From: Methanobacteriota archaeon
GTDB taxonomy: Archaea > Methanobacteriota > Methanobacteria > Methanobacteriales > Methanobacteriaceae
Direction of reading: 5' to 3'
NCBI GenBank assembly: GCA_023436175.1
Contig: JAEZKE010000095.1
Location: 1 to 64,000, forward strand
DNA: 64,000 nt
Within the stretch, counting starts at the first letter, position 1; each line of letters begins with the position of its first letter. The notes beneath the pieces were generated by a model that ran no database searches, was not told where the DNA came from, and was given only the letters and a program-made list of their open reading frames with translations. Below, one piece after another: positions 26,220-34,557 of this stretch. A program made the position numbers and the translations under genes.

Positions 26220-26612
26220 TCACTTAATATCAACCAATATACTCTCACCTTCAACTTTGACATTGAAAGCGGGCAGATCATAAGTTTTTACAGGTGCAAT
26301 AATTTTCTCCAGACGTTCTGAATATTTTTTGAGTTCCGGAACTTTTTCCGCTCCAGGAATTGATGTAAGGACAGGTTCTTTAATGTTCTTTCCAGTAGTA
26401 ACATCGAATTGAGAAGCATGTAAAGGGCATATAACTGTTGTGCCCTGTAATCTGCCCATTGAAAGCCTTGCATTCATATGGCCACATCTGTCGCTTACAG
26501 CATAAATTTTTCCGCCAATATTTGCTAAAAGGATTTCAATATCTCCTTCCTCAACATGCCTCATGCTTCCTTCAGGTACTTCATCTATCTTAGCAACTTC
26601 AACAAAACTAAT
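26220..26612 (-). CDS. Rieske-type 2Fe-2S ferredoxin, ATT start proposed
   Basis: About 130 residues. Ligands CGH (with surrounding DRCGHMNARLS, about 47) and CPLHASQFD (about 67) define a Rieske cluster of the ferredoxin-component kind. The first ATG (26564) removes the opening strand. The frame upstream reads SFVEVAKIDEVPEGSM, the normal start of this fold. The only initiation signal there is GAGGTGAT with three bases to ATT (26612-26610), the same spacing seen before ATG and GTG starts in this window. No ATG, GTG or TTG occurs between the in-frame stop and that point. It probably passes electrons to the neighbouring FAD-Rieske protein. Confidence 0.8.
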   Translation of the reverse strand: MSFVEVAKIDEVPEGSMRHVEEGDIEILLANIGGKIYAVSDRCGHMNARLSMGRLQGTTVICPLHASQFDVTTGKNIKEPVLTSIPGAEKVPELKKYSERLEKIIAPVKTYDLPAFNVKVEGESILVDIK

Positions 26613-26905
26613 TCTATCACCTCACTCCAAGTCTATTTTTAAAAATAATAACTAATTAAAAACTTATTTACTCAAAAATAAAACTAAAAATGATTATAGA
26701 TGATTTAATTATTTATAATCTAAAATTCTTCTTTATTACATGATTAAAGATTAATTATACTATTTTCACATGCAAATAAACCAGAAGTAGTAATAATTAT
26801 TGATCGAGTAACATTTAATAATTTCGCAGGTTAACAGTGAATTAAAAAATATTTCTTAGAATTGAAAATAATTGGAGATAAATTCTTTTATCCAAGTGAT
26901 AGCAT

Positions 26906-27457
26906 GCAAAAACTTCGTTTTTGCTGCCCAGAAAATCTTCGATTTTCGACGGCGAGGCAGAATTAAATTGTCTTGAAATCTTTAGATGATTTAAAATAGA
27001 AATTCGTATTGTTTCCCTATCTCTGAGCGGTACCCTGATTAATTGTTCTGAAATCTTATTGAGGATTTAAAGAAAAGAATTTAAAATCAGATTTTGATTT
27101 CAACTTTACGAGCGAAGCAAATCCACTTGTTTTGAAATCTTGATTGAATTTAATAGAAGAAGTTAATAGGTTTAAAATAGAACTTAAAATAGAATTCGCT
27201 TTGATTTTAGATTTCCGGAGCAAAAAACGCAGTTTTTTGCGAGGCCGTCGAAAAATTTTCAATTTTTCGGGCCACAAAATCAAAGATTTTGTAGGATTTT
27301 AAATTAAATTTTTTTTAAGAAAGCCCTCGAAAATCAGAGATTTTCGGGGCATGTGAAAATTTTCAATTTTCACTGCCACAAAATTGAAAATTTTGTGAGC
27401 ACCAAAAATACTGTCAAAATCTTTGATTTTGACGCCACGAAAATTGAAAATTTTCGT
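26906..27457. repeat. Short hairpin array, locus 3: ten perfect hairpins, all with triloops
   Basis: Perfect inverted repeats with three-base loops: 26906-26924, 26931-26947, 27220-27240, 27249-27269, 27275-27291, 27328-27346 (with outer GCCC/GGGC and one unpaired T), 27353-27373, 27377-27397, 27413-27433 and 27437-27457. Arms are 7-9 bp and mostly differ from one another (for example CAAAATC, GTGAAAATT, GTCAAAATC). Loops include TTC, GAA, AAA, TTT, AGA and GCA, and spacers often hold GCC. The last hairpin ends 25 bp from the 3' end of the tRNA-Arg gene. Confidence 0.8.
26967..27165. repeat. Three degenerate direct repeats around TTGTTYTGAAATCTT
   Basis: TTGTCTTGAAATCTT, TTGTTCTGAAATCTT and TTGTTTTGAAATCTT begin near 26968, 27044 and 27130, each followed by a loosely conserved run with GATTTAA or GAATTTAA. 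They lie in the gene-free 870-bp region between the Rieske gene and the tRNA, amid the hairpin array. The rest of 26613-26905 shows nothing recognisable. Confidence 0.45.
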
Positions 27458-27482
27458 TGGCTTCGTATTTTTGAGTGTTTAG

Positions 27483-27558
<76 letters not shown>

Positions 27559-27726
27559 ATTTAAATAATTTTTGAATTATGATCAAAATAAAAATGGTAC
27601 ATTAAATAGCTTATAACTTCATTCATTATAAATTTATTGTAATTTAGAGTTGAAAATAAATGAAAAAAAGTTTCTATCTGTATTCAAAGAAACATTACTT
27701 TCTATACACATGAAATAATTAACTTA

Positions 27727-28482
27727 TTAGGACTTTGGAATCACTAATGGGACCCCTTCAAATTTTTCAACATGTACATCAACACCATAGGTTTCTTTTA
27801 TAATTTCAGGAGTTATAACCTCCTTTCCGCCAGTTGTAAATACTTGACCTTCTTTTAATATTATAAACTTGTCCGAATATCTAAGCGCGAGATTTATATC
27901 ATGCATTACCACAATTGAAGCAATATTATGTGTATTTGACACTTCCCTTATGATATTCATCACTTCTAACTGATTTTTTAAGTCCAGATCACTTGTAGGT
28001 TCGTCCAAAAGCAAAATTCGGGGTTCCTGAACTAATGCCCTTGCAATAACAACTTTTTGTAATTCTCCACCGCTCAATTCGTTTATGTATCGAAGTGAAT
28101 ACTCCTCAAGATTCATGATCTTCAGTATTTTCTCTGTCAGTTCTATATCTTTTTTAGAAACATCCCATTTTATGTAAGGTTTTCTACCGAGTAAAACTGC
28201 GTCAAATACTGTGACAAACCCTGTTTCTGAACTTTGGGGCACATAACCAATTTTTCTTGCAATTTCGATGTCTTTCATTTTCTTCAGGTCCCTGTCTTCA
28301 ACGAAGATCATGCCTTCTTTAAACTTCAAAATCCGGTTTATGCATTTCATCAAAGTGGATTTTCCAGACCCGTTAATACCCAGTATTGAAACAAAATCTC
28401 CTTTTTTAACCTTAAAGTTTACATCCTTGAGTACTGTCGCATTCCCATATGAAAATTCAATTTTATCAACTGAAAGAACCAT
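27727..28482 (-). CDS. FecE/BtuD-type ABC transporter ATP-binding protein
   Basis: A 251-residue ATPase. Walker A GINGSGKSTLM (about 35), Q-loop YVPQSS, signature LSGGELQKV (about 138), Walker B ILLLDEPTSDLD (about 155) and switch His VMHDIN (about 192). This class energises import of iron-siderophores, haem, B12 or other metal chelates. It is the last gene of a run of duplicated binding-protein and methyltransferase genes and a permease, with 1 bp to the permease. GGCGAT lies three bases before the ATG. The conserved promoter motif of the operon suggests nickel or cobalt control. Confidence 0.93.
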   Translation of the reverse strand: MVLSVDKIEFSYGNATVLKDVNFKVKKGDFVSILGINGSGKSTLMKCINRILKFKEGMIFVEDRDLKKMKDIEIARKIGYVPQSSETGFVTVFDAVLLGRKPYIKWDVSKKDIELTEKILKIMNLEEYSLRYINELSGGELQKVVIARALVQEPRILLLDEPTSDLDLKNQLEVMNIIREVSNTHNIASIVVMHDINLALRYSDKFIILKEGQVFTTGGKEVITPEIIKETYGVDVHVEKFEGVPLVIPKS

Positions 28483-28483
28483 T

Positions 28484-29542
28484 CTATCGCCCCATTTTTA
28501 TTATTAGATAAAAGAACAGAGGTGCCCCTAAAAAGGACGTTATAATACCCACCGGCAGTATAATAGGTGACAAGACCGCCCTTGCAATTGTATCAGATAC
28601 TAGCAGTATTAAAGCGCCAAGAATAGCTGATGAGGGGATTAAAAACCTGTGATCATTTCCTATAATTCTCCTCATGATGTGGGGAGCTATTAAACTCACA
28701 AAACCTATAACTCCCAGAAATGCCACCACTACCGCTGATGTAAATGAAGAGATCAACATTCCATGCAGCCTTATACGTTCTGTATTAACTCCTAACCCTT
28801 TTGCAGTTTCTTCTCCACTTTCAAGGCTATTGTAATCCCATGCATGATACATGAAATATATCAAGGCAGGTATCAGGAGTACAAACATGATCCAGACGTC
28901 GTTCCACATTGCCTTTCCAACATCCCCAAATGTCCAGAAAACAGTGGCTGCGACCTGAGTATCAGATGCAAAGTACTGTAAAAACTGTATTCCTGCAACA
29001 AACAGGGAACTCATCGCCACCCCTGCAAGTATCATCGCTTCAGGCGTTATACCTCTAGCCCTGGCTATTAATAGGATTATGCTGACACCAATCATTGCCC
29101 CTGCAAATGCTGCCAGAACTGTGAGATAGGGGTTATTTATAATAACTGCGTCGGCCTGTACGCTGTTTAAAGTTCCTGCCCCCAAAACTATAATTGCAAA
29201 TGCTGCCCCAAAAGCTGCTCCCTGGGTAATTCCCATAGTATAAGGGCTGGCTAAAGGGTTTCTGAGTACATTTTGCATTATGCACCCTTCAATACCCATA
29301 CAGCACCCTGCAATTATGGCTGCCAGAATCCTTGGAATACGGATATTCCAGATGATCAAAGCTCCATCTGCCTGCCTGTTAATTAAGGCATTGACTATGT
29401 CATATACTGATAAATTTGCGGCACCTACTTTAATGGAACAGATTACGGCTATAACCATAGCTATAACTAAAAAAGCCCCAATGTACGTTTTATTCCGTAT
29501 ATATGACTTATAATCTGTTACTGTTTTATCTTTAAAGCTCAA
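28484..29542 (-). CDS. FecCD/BtuC-type ABC transporter permease
   Basis: A 352-residue inner permease with about ten hydrophobic helices. Seen: family motifs IWNIRIPRILAAIIAGCCMG (about 65), NPLASPYTMGITQGAAFGAA (about 92), the ATPase-coupling stretch AKGLGVNTERIRLHGML (about 245) and GVIGFVSLIAPHIMRRIIG (about 275). The start is TTG at 29542 with GAGAT three bases upstream; the upstream methyltransferase stop is adjacent, indicating translational coupling. It would serve both binding proteins encoded upstream. Confidence 0.94.
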   Translation of the reverse strand: MSFKDKTVTDYKSYIRNKTYIGAFLVIAMVIAVICSIKVGAANLSVYDIVNALINRQADGALIIWNIRIPRILAAIIAGCCMGIEGCIMQNVLRNPLASPYTMGITQGAAFGAAFAIIVLGAGTLNSVQADAVIINNPYLTVLAAFAGAMIGVSIILLIARARGITPEAMILAGVAMSSLFVAGIQFLQYFASDTQVAATVFWTFGDVGKAMWNDVWIMFVLLIPALIYFMYHAWDYNSLESGEETAKGLGVNTERIRLHGMLISSFTSAVVVAFLGVIGFVSLIAPHIMRRIIGNDHRFLIPSSAILGALILLVSDTIARAVLSPIILPVGIITSFLGAPLFFYLIIKMGR

Positions 29543-29543
29543 T

Positions 29544-30593
29544 TTATCTCACTTTTTTAGCTATTACAATTTTGTCCCTTGAAATTCTTCCAAAAGGGGT
29601 GTTAAAACGAGTTATGGGGTGCACATCCACCACTGAAAATCCAAGGTCTTCCAAAAATTCAAGGTATTCATCAAACAATAGATCTCCTTTAAATGTGAAT
29701 TTTCTGCCTGTTTTATGGGATTTTTCAAAATTGGTGAAGTTCCATTCCATATCATCCAGAATATCTTCTAAAGAACCCGGGCTGTCTTCTGGAAAGTACT
29801 GCTTGTTTACAAATAATCCACCCATATTCAGAGAATTGTAAACTTTTTCAGCTATTTTGGGGTTCTTACCCCCTGGATTGTATGATGAAAAAATTACGTC
29901 GTAACTTCCGCCAAAATCATCGACGTAAAAGTTTCCAGGAATAGTCTGAACACTGGAATCATATCTCTCAATAAACTTCTTGGTTTCCTCTAAAACAGCA
30001 GGGAGGTCAAATACATAGCACTGCAAGTCTGGATTTACCTGGCTAAAAGCGATAGGGTACATTCCGTGGCCTCCCGCAAGGTCAAGTAAAGTCTCTGCAC
30101 TTTTAAATTCATCGTAACTTGCCACCAGTTCAACTGTATCCTGCAGCTCACCGCATAAGCAGTCGTCAGCCATTCTCTGCACAACCATAGGGAAAATAAT
30201 CTCTTCTTTCTTCGTTATATGTCCTTTTATGCTTTTAGATAAGTTATTCCATAGATTAACATTTTCTTCTAAAGCAGATATGCATTTAGTCCTATTGTAG
30301 CTAGATTTTGAGTTTAAATATAACTGTGAAGATCTTGTGTTTTTATAGAGCCCTCCCGATTTTTCTACCAGGTTCAAGTTTACAAGTATCTCTAAAAGGT
30401 AGTTTGCCATCGCTGGTTTAATTCCAAGTTTTTCAGAAAGCTGCCTGTAAGTCATTTCCTGTTCTAAAATGTCAAAAACTCCCAGTTCTATGGAAGTTTT
30501 CAGGACATTGTATATTTTTAAGCCGTTTAAAGTATTTTCAATAATTCCATGCAGGTCCTCTGCTGAAGCATCTGGACGTTCTGTAATATTCAT
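29544..30593 (-). CDS. SAM-dependent methyltransferase (O-methyltransferase type), copy 1
   Basis: About 349 residues. An N-terminal winged-helix dimerisation domain (residues 15-90, VFDILEQEMTYRQLSEKLG) is followed by a class I SAM domain with LLDLAGGHGMYPIAFSQV (about 170) and VIFSSYNPGGKNPKIAEK. This resembles plant or bacterial small-molecule O-methyltransferases (Methyltransf_2). The start at 30593 matches that of its paralogue at 33121 (both begin MNITERP). It lies between a binding protein and the permease, so it may modify the imported ligand or a metallophore (inference). Confidence 0.85.
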   Translation of the reverse strand: MNITERPDASAEDLHGIIENTLNGLKIYNVLKTSIELGVFDILEQEMTYRQLSEKLGIKPAMANYLLEILVNLNLVEKSGGLYKNTRSSQLYLNSKSSYNRTKCISALEENVNLWNNLSKSIKGHITKKEEIIFPMVVQRMADDCLCGELQDTVELVASYDEFKSAETLLDLAGGHGMYPIAFSQVNPDLQCYVFDLPAVLEETKKFIERYDSSVQTIPGNFYVDDFGGSYDVIFSSYNPGGKNPKIAEKVYNSLNMGGLFVNKQYFPEDSPGSLEDILDDMEWNFTNFEKSHKTGRKFTFKGDLLFDEYLEFLEDLGFSVVDVHPITRFNTPFGRISRDKIVIAKKVR

Positions 30594-30620
30594 TTCCTTC
30601 ACCCCTAAAAAAAGAATTTA

Positions 30621-31739
30621 TTAAAGATTTAACTGTTTAAATCCTCCATATTTCTCCTTCAGACCGCTGTATATCGATGCACCATTTCCAATATCGAAGT
30701 TGGTGAATATTTCACCAGCTTTTTCCTCTGGATTCACATCTTTAAACTGCTCTGGATAAAGTACTTTCCCAATATAGTACGCATTGGCAAACATTTCATC
30801 CTTATTATAACTATAAGCACAGTAAGTTAAAATTCCATAAATATTTCCATCTTTTATAGCTTTAAGATTGTTATATTCAGGATTTTTACTGGTATCATTT
30901 GTTACAGCTGCTAAACTGCCCTCTTCAATGAAGATAAAATCAGGATTCCATGTTATCAACTGCTCTGGGTCTATTTGAACCGCGTTAGAAGTAGCATTAG
31001 CCATATTACCTACTTCACTGGCGACATTTGAAGCATTCATCATTACAAACGGAGGATAATACGGATTAGTGGACGTAATACCGTGGGCTCCCCTGTAAGC
31101 CTGGCCACCAACATATGCTGTCTGTTTACTGCTGTCTGAGACGTTTTTTGTTCGGTTTGCAAGGTCTTCCTGGGTAGACTTAATGTAACTGATAAGTTCC
31201 TCTGCCCGGTCTTCCTTGCCTAAGACTTTTCCCATTACTCTTAAAGATTTTTCATAGGTATCCATCTGCTGAGATGTTCCAACCGCCCCAGTATATACAA
31301 CAACAGCAGGAATGCCTGTTTTATTTTGTATTGTATCTGCATCATCTGCACTTCGGGCAAATACCACATCTGGTCTAAGTTTAGCTATTTCCTCATAATT
31401 TATTATGTTTTTACTTCCATCTCCAACCACAGGAAGGTTCATCAATTCAGGATGGGCCATTATGTATGGCAATGAGTTTCCAATCCCAGTAGAATTAGTT
31501 TCTACCTGTTCTATTCCAACCATCTTATCACTGGCATTCAAGTACACTATTTCCCTACCTGAACACCCTGTTCCCACAACTTTATTTACCTGAGCTGGAA
31601 CCTGAACTGTCCTACCTGCAACGTCAGTTATAGAAACAGTGTTCCCGCTGCTTGAACTTGCACTTCCCCATGAATAGATCAAAGTTCCTCCTAATACTAT
31701 GACAATAATTATAACACCTGTTATAAACTTTGCATTCAT
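30621..31739 (-). CDS. BtuF/FepB-type substrate-binding protein, copy 1
   Basis: A 372-residue secreted or membrane-anchored binding protein. One N-terminal hydrophobic helix (residues 4-24), then SITDVAGRTVQVPAQVNKVV and VVGTGCSGREIVYLN, the periplasmic-binding helical-backbone fold with two lobes (PDVVFAR at about 120, WNPDFIFIEEG near 265). No lipobox Cys is visible after the helix, so it is probably anchored by the uncleaved helix. ATG at 31739 has GGAGGCGAT three bases upstream. It is a close paralogue of the protein at 33.2 kb; ligand unknown. Confidence 0.92.
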   Translation of the reverse strand: MNAKFITGVIIIVIVLGGTLIYSWGSASSSSGNTVSITDVAGRTVQVPAQVNKVVGTGCSGREIVYLNASDKMVGIEQVETNSTGIGNSLPYIMAHPELMNLPVVGDGSKNIINYEEIAKLRPDVVFARSADDADTIQNKTGIPAVVVYTGAVGTSQQMDTYEKSLRVMGKVLGKEDRAEELISYIKSTQEDLANRTKNVSDSSKQTAYVGGQAYRGAHGITSTNPYYPPFVMMNASNVASEVGNMANATSNAVQIDPEQLITWNPDFIFIEEGSLAAVTNDTSKNPEYNNLKAIKDGNIYGILTYCAYSYNKDEMFANAYYIGKVLYPEQFKDVNPEEKAGEIFTNFDIGNGASIYSGLKEKYGGFKQLNL

Positions 31740-32071
31740 AAAATCGCCTCCATTTTGTATAAATTAAGCAAAATAAGATATAATACTTTCGATCTAAGTA
31801 ATAATACCTTTATAAAGGGACTCTCCCAAAGTAATAATTAAAAGTATAATAATAACACATTTATAAGCAAATTCTGAAAACGTAATACTCAAAAAGGAGT
31901 ATTTTGTAATACCTGCTCATCTGATTCTAATTCCCATTTGAAATTCCAACAGCTCCAAAAAGAGTGATGAAATAAGAAAGTCGCAACTATTACAAATTCT
32001 GGAAAATCCTTCAACATGCGCTTCTTAAATACATTAAATGCCCTGTCGTTATCAACATATTAAACCACTGA
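31740..32071 (-). promoter_or_regulatory. Promoter region of binding-protein copy 1, with GTAATAC motifs
   Basis: 332 bp without a gene. Seen: TATA-like CCTTTATAAAGG (31808-31819) and a second at about 31857-31867; AAGTAATAATACC (31796-31808), an imperfect inverted repeat with TAATACTT upstream of it; GTAATACTC followed by GAGTATT and GTAATAC (31882-31912). Much of this is shared with the promoter of copy 2 at 34.3 kb. Confidence 0.6.
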
Positions 32072-33121
32072 TTACCTCACTTTTTTAGCTATTACCATTT
32101 TATCCTGTGCTTTATTTCCAAAAGACGTGTTAAAATGGTCTATACGATGTACATCCATTATAGAAAATCCAAGATCTTCTAAAAATAAAAGATATTTTTC
32201 AAATGTCAAATCACCTTTAAATGTGAACCTTTCATTTGCTTTACTGGATTTCTCAAAATTGGTGAAGTTCCATTCCATATTATCTAAAAGATCTCCCAAT
32301 GAGTTTGAACCATCTTCAGGGAAATACTGTTTAGTTATGAACAATCCACCATGAGTTAAAGAACTGTAAACTTTTTCAGCGATTTCTGGATTTTTACCTC
32401 CCGGATTGTAGGACGAAAAAATGATGTCATAATTTCCACCAAAATCATCGGTGTAAAAATTTCCAGGAATGGTCTGGACACTGGAATTATATTTTTCGAT
32501 GTATTTCTGCGTTTCAAGCAGTACATCCAGCAAATCAAAGACATAACACTGTAAATCAGGGTTTATCTGGTTAAAAGCAATTGAATACATGCCGTGGCCC
32601 CCTGCAAGGTCAAGTAAAGTCTTTGCATTTTTAAATTCATCGTAGCGAGATACTAATTCAACTGTATCCTGAAGCTCACCACATAAAGCGTCTTCAGCCA
32701 TTACCTGTATGATAAACTGGAAAAAATTCTCATCTTTCTTTGCTATTTTACCTTTTAAAGTATGATTTAAGTTATTCCAAAGGTTAAGTGGTTCTTTCAT
32801 AGACAGTATACAGTTAATTCGCTTATAATCCGATTCAGAGTTTAAATATGTTCTTGAAACAGGCGTATTTTTATAGTTTTCCTCTTCTTTCTCTATCAAT
32901 CCTAATTTAATGAGTATTTCTAAGAGATAGTAGGTTAACACTGGTTCAATCTCAAGTTTTTCTGAAAGCTGCTTGCATGTTGCTTCCTGGTTTAAAATAT
33001 CAAAAATTCCCATTTCTATGGAAGTTTTTAAGATATTAAATATTTTTAAACCATTAGCAGCGTTTTCAACGGTGCACTGCAGTCCTTCCAACGATGTTCC
33101 TGGGCGTTCTGTAATATTCAT
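32072..33121 (-). CDS. SAM-dependent methyltransferase (O-methyltransferase type), copy 2
   Basis: A 349-residue paralogue of the 29.5-kb enzyme, with the same dimerisation domain and SAM motif LLDLAGGHGMYSIAFNQI, and the shared VIFSSYNPGGKNPEIAEK. GGTGAT lies three bases before the ATG. It follows binding-protein copy 2 by 35 bp and precedes the promoter of copy 1, so the pair binding protein-methyltransferase has been duplicated in tandem. Conservation of both copies suggests both are used, perhaps on different ligands. Confidence 0.85.
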   Translation of the reverse strand: MNITERPGTSLEGLQCTVENAANGLKIFNILKTSIEMGIFDILNQEATCKQLSEKLEIEPVLTYYLLEILIKLGLIEKEEENYKNTPVSRTYLNSESDYKRINCILSMKEPLNLWNNLNHTLKGKIAKKDENFFQFIIQVMAEDALCGELQDTVELVSRYDEFKNAKTLLDLAGGHGMYSIAFNQINPDLQCYVFDLLDVLLETQKYIEKYNSSVQTIPGNFYTDDFGGNYDIIFSSYNPGGKNPEIAEKVYSSLTHGGLFITKQYFPEDGSNSLGDLLDNMEWNFTNFEKSSKANERFTFKGDLTFEKYLLFLEDLGFSIMDVHRIDHFNTSFGNKAQDKMVIAKKVR

Positions 33122-33156
33122 ATTATCACCTTTTAAAGAAATAAAAAAAAAGTAAA

Positions 33157-34275
33157 TTAAAGATTCAGTTGTTTAAATCCACCATACTGCGTCTTTAATG
33201 TACTGTAAACTGATTCACCATTTCCAACATCGAACTCGGCAAATATCTCAGCAGCTTTTTTCTCTGGATCTATGTCTTTAAACTGCTCTGGATAAAGCAC
33301 TTTTCCAATATAATACGCATTGGCAAACATTTCATCCTTATTATAACTATACAGGCAGTAAGTTAAAATTCCATAAACATTACCGTCTTTTATAGCTTTA
33401 ATGTTTTGATACTCTGGATTTTTAGCGGTATCGTTTTCTATTGCAGTTATACTGCCACCTTCAACGAACATGACATCAGGATTCCACTTTATTAACTGTT
33501 CTTTATCTATCTGAATAGCGTGGATAGTAGCATTTGTATCGTTAAGTCCGCTGGCAACATTTGAAGCATTCAGCATTACAAAGGGAGGATAATATGGATT
33601 GGTAGATGTAATACCATGAGTCCCATAGAAAGCCTGTCCAGCAAGATAAACTGTTTTATTACTATTAACATTGTTAGTACGGCTAGTAAGGTCTTTCTGA
33701 GTGGAGTCGATGTAATTGATAAGTTCTTCTGCCCTGTTTTCCTTACCTAACACCTTACCCATCATTTTTAAAGATTTTTTATAGGTATCCATCTGCTGGG
33801 ATGTTCCAACCGCCCCCACATATGCAACAAGCGTTGGAATACCTGTTTTGGACTGAATTTCATCCGCTTGTTCTGCAGTTCCTGCAAATACCACATCAGG
33901 CTTGAGTTCTGCTATTTTTTCATAATTTACTGTATCTGTCTTTGCATTTCCAATAATAGGTAAACTCATTAATTCAGGATGCGCAATTGTATAAGGCAAT
34001 TGGTTTCCCCATCCTCCTGTTGAATTGGTTTCTATCTGTTCTATTCCAACCATCTTATCACTGGCATTCAGGTACACTATTTCCCTAGCTGAACACCCTG
34101 TTCCCACAACTTTATTTACCTGAGCTGGGACCTGAACTGTCCTACCTGCAACATCAGTTATAGAAACTGTACCTCCATTATTTGAATTTGCATCGCCTGA
34201 GCCTAAAGCATAGATCAAAGTTGCACCTAGTAATACTACAACAGCGATAATACACGCTATTAACTTTGAATTTAT
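33157..34275 (-). CDS. BtuF/FepB-type substrate-binding protein, copy 2, ATA start proposed
   Basis: With the proposed start the protein has 372 residues, exactly the length of copy 1. The frame upstream of the first ATG (34218) reads NSKLIACIIAVVVLLGATLI, aligning with the membrane helix of copy 1 (NAKFITGVIIIVIVLGGTLI). GGAGGTGAT lies three bases before ATA (34275-34273), where copy 1 has GGAGGCGAT, three bases and ATG. The mature part carries SITDVAGRTVQVPAQVNKVV and VVGTGCSAREIVYLN. The gene is therefore either translated from ATA or damaged only at its start. It is followed by methyltransferase copy 2. Confidence 0.88.
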   Translation of the reverse strand: MNSKLIACIIAVVVLLGATLIYALGSGDANSNNGGTVSITDVAGRTVQVPAQVNKVVGTGCSAREIVYLNASDKMVGIEQIETNSTGGWGNQLPYTIAHPELMSLPIIGNAKTDTVNYEKIAELKPDVVFAGTAEQADEIQSKTGIPTLVAYVGAVGTSQQMDTYKKSLKMMGKVLGKENRAEELINYIDSTQKDLTSRTNNVNSNKTVYLAGQAFYGTHGITSTNPYYPPFVMLNASNVASGLNDTNATIHAIQIDKEQLIKWNPDVMFVEGGSITAIENDTAKNPEYQNIKAIKDGNVYGILTYCLYSYNKDEMFANAYYIGKVLYPEQFKDIDPEKKAAEIFAEFDVGNGESVYSTLKTQYGGFKQLNL

Positions 34276-34557
34276 AAAATCACCTCCATTTTGTATAAGT
34301 TAAGTAAAATAAGTTATAATACTTTCGATCTAAGTAATAATACCTTTATAAAAGGATTCCTTAAAAGTAATATTTTAAATTGAAATAATAACACATTTAT
34401 AAGCAGATTCTGAAAACGTAATACTCAAAAAACTCCATTTTGTAATACTCAAAAAACGAAAATCTAATTTAAGTAATATTTTCAAAAACAAGTAAAATAA
34501 AAGATTAAAACAAAAATTTTACATTAATTACCCATAAAAGAAAAAAAAATAAAAGAA
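34276..34557 (-). promoter_or_regulatory. Promoter region of binding-protein copy 2, with GTAATAC motifs
   Basis: Contains the same blocks as the copy 1 promoter: TAATACTTTCGATCTAAGTA near 34317-34336, TATA-like CCTTTATAAAAGG, a block with AACACATTTATAAGCA and GAAAACGTAATACTCAAAAA, plus further GTAATACTC and AAGTAATATTTT sites up to about 34485. The shared layout shows the promoter was duplicated along with the gene. Confidence 0.6.

Noticed and set aside
26906..27457. CRISPR array
   Set aside because: The hairpins have unequal sequences, 7-9 bp arms and short spacers, with no constant repeat, no regular spacers and no cas genes.
34158..34218. ATG at 34218 as the start of binding-protein copy 2
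   Set aside because: It lies inside the export helix, has no Shine-Dalgarno sequence, and makes the protein 19 residues shorter than its paralogue.
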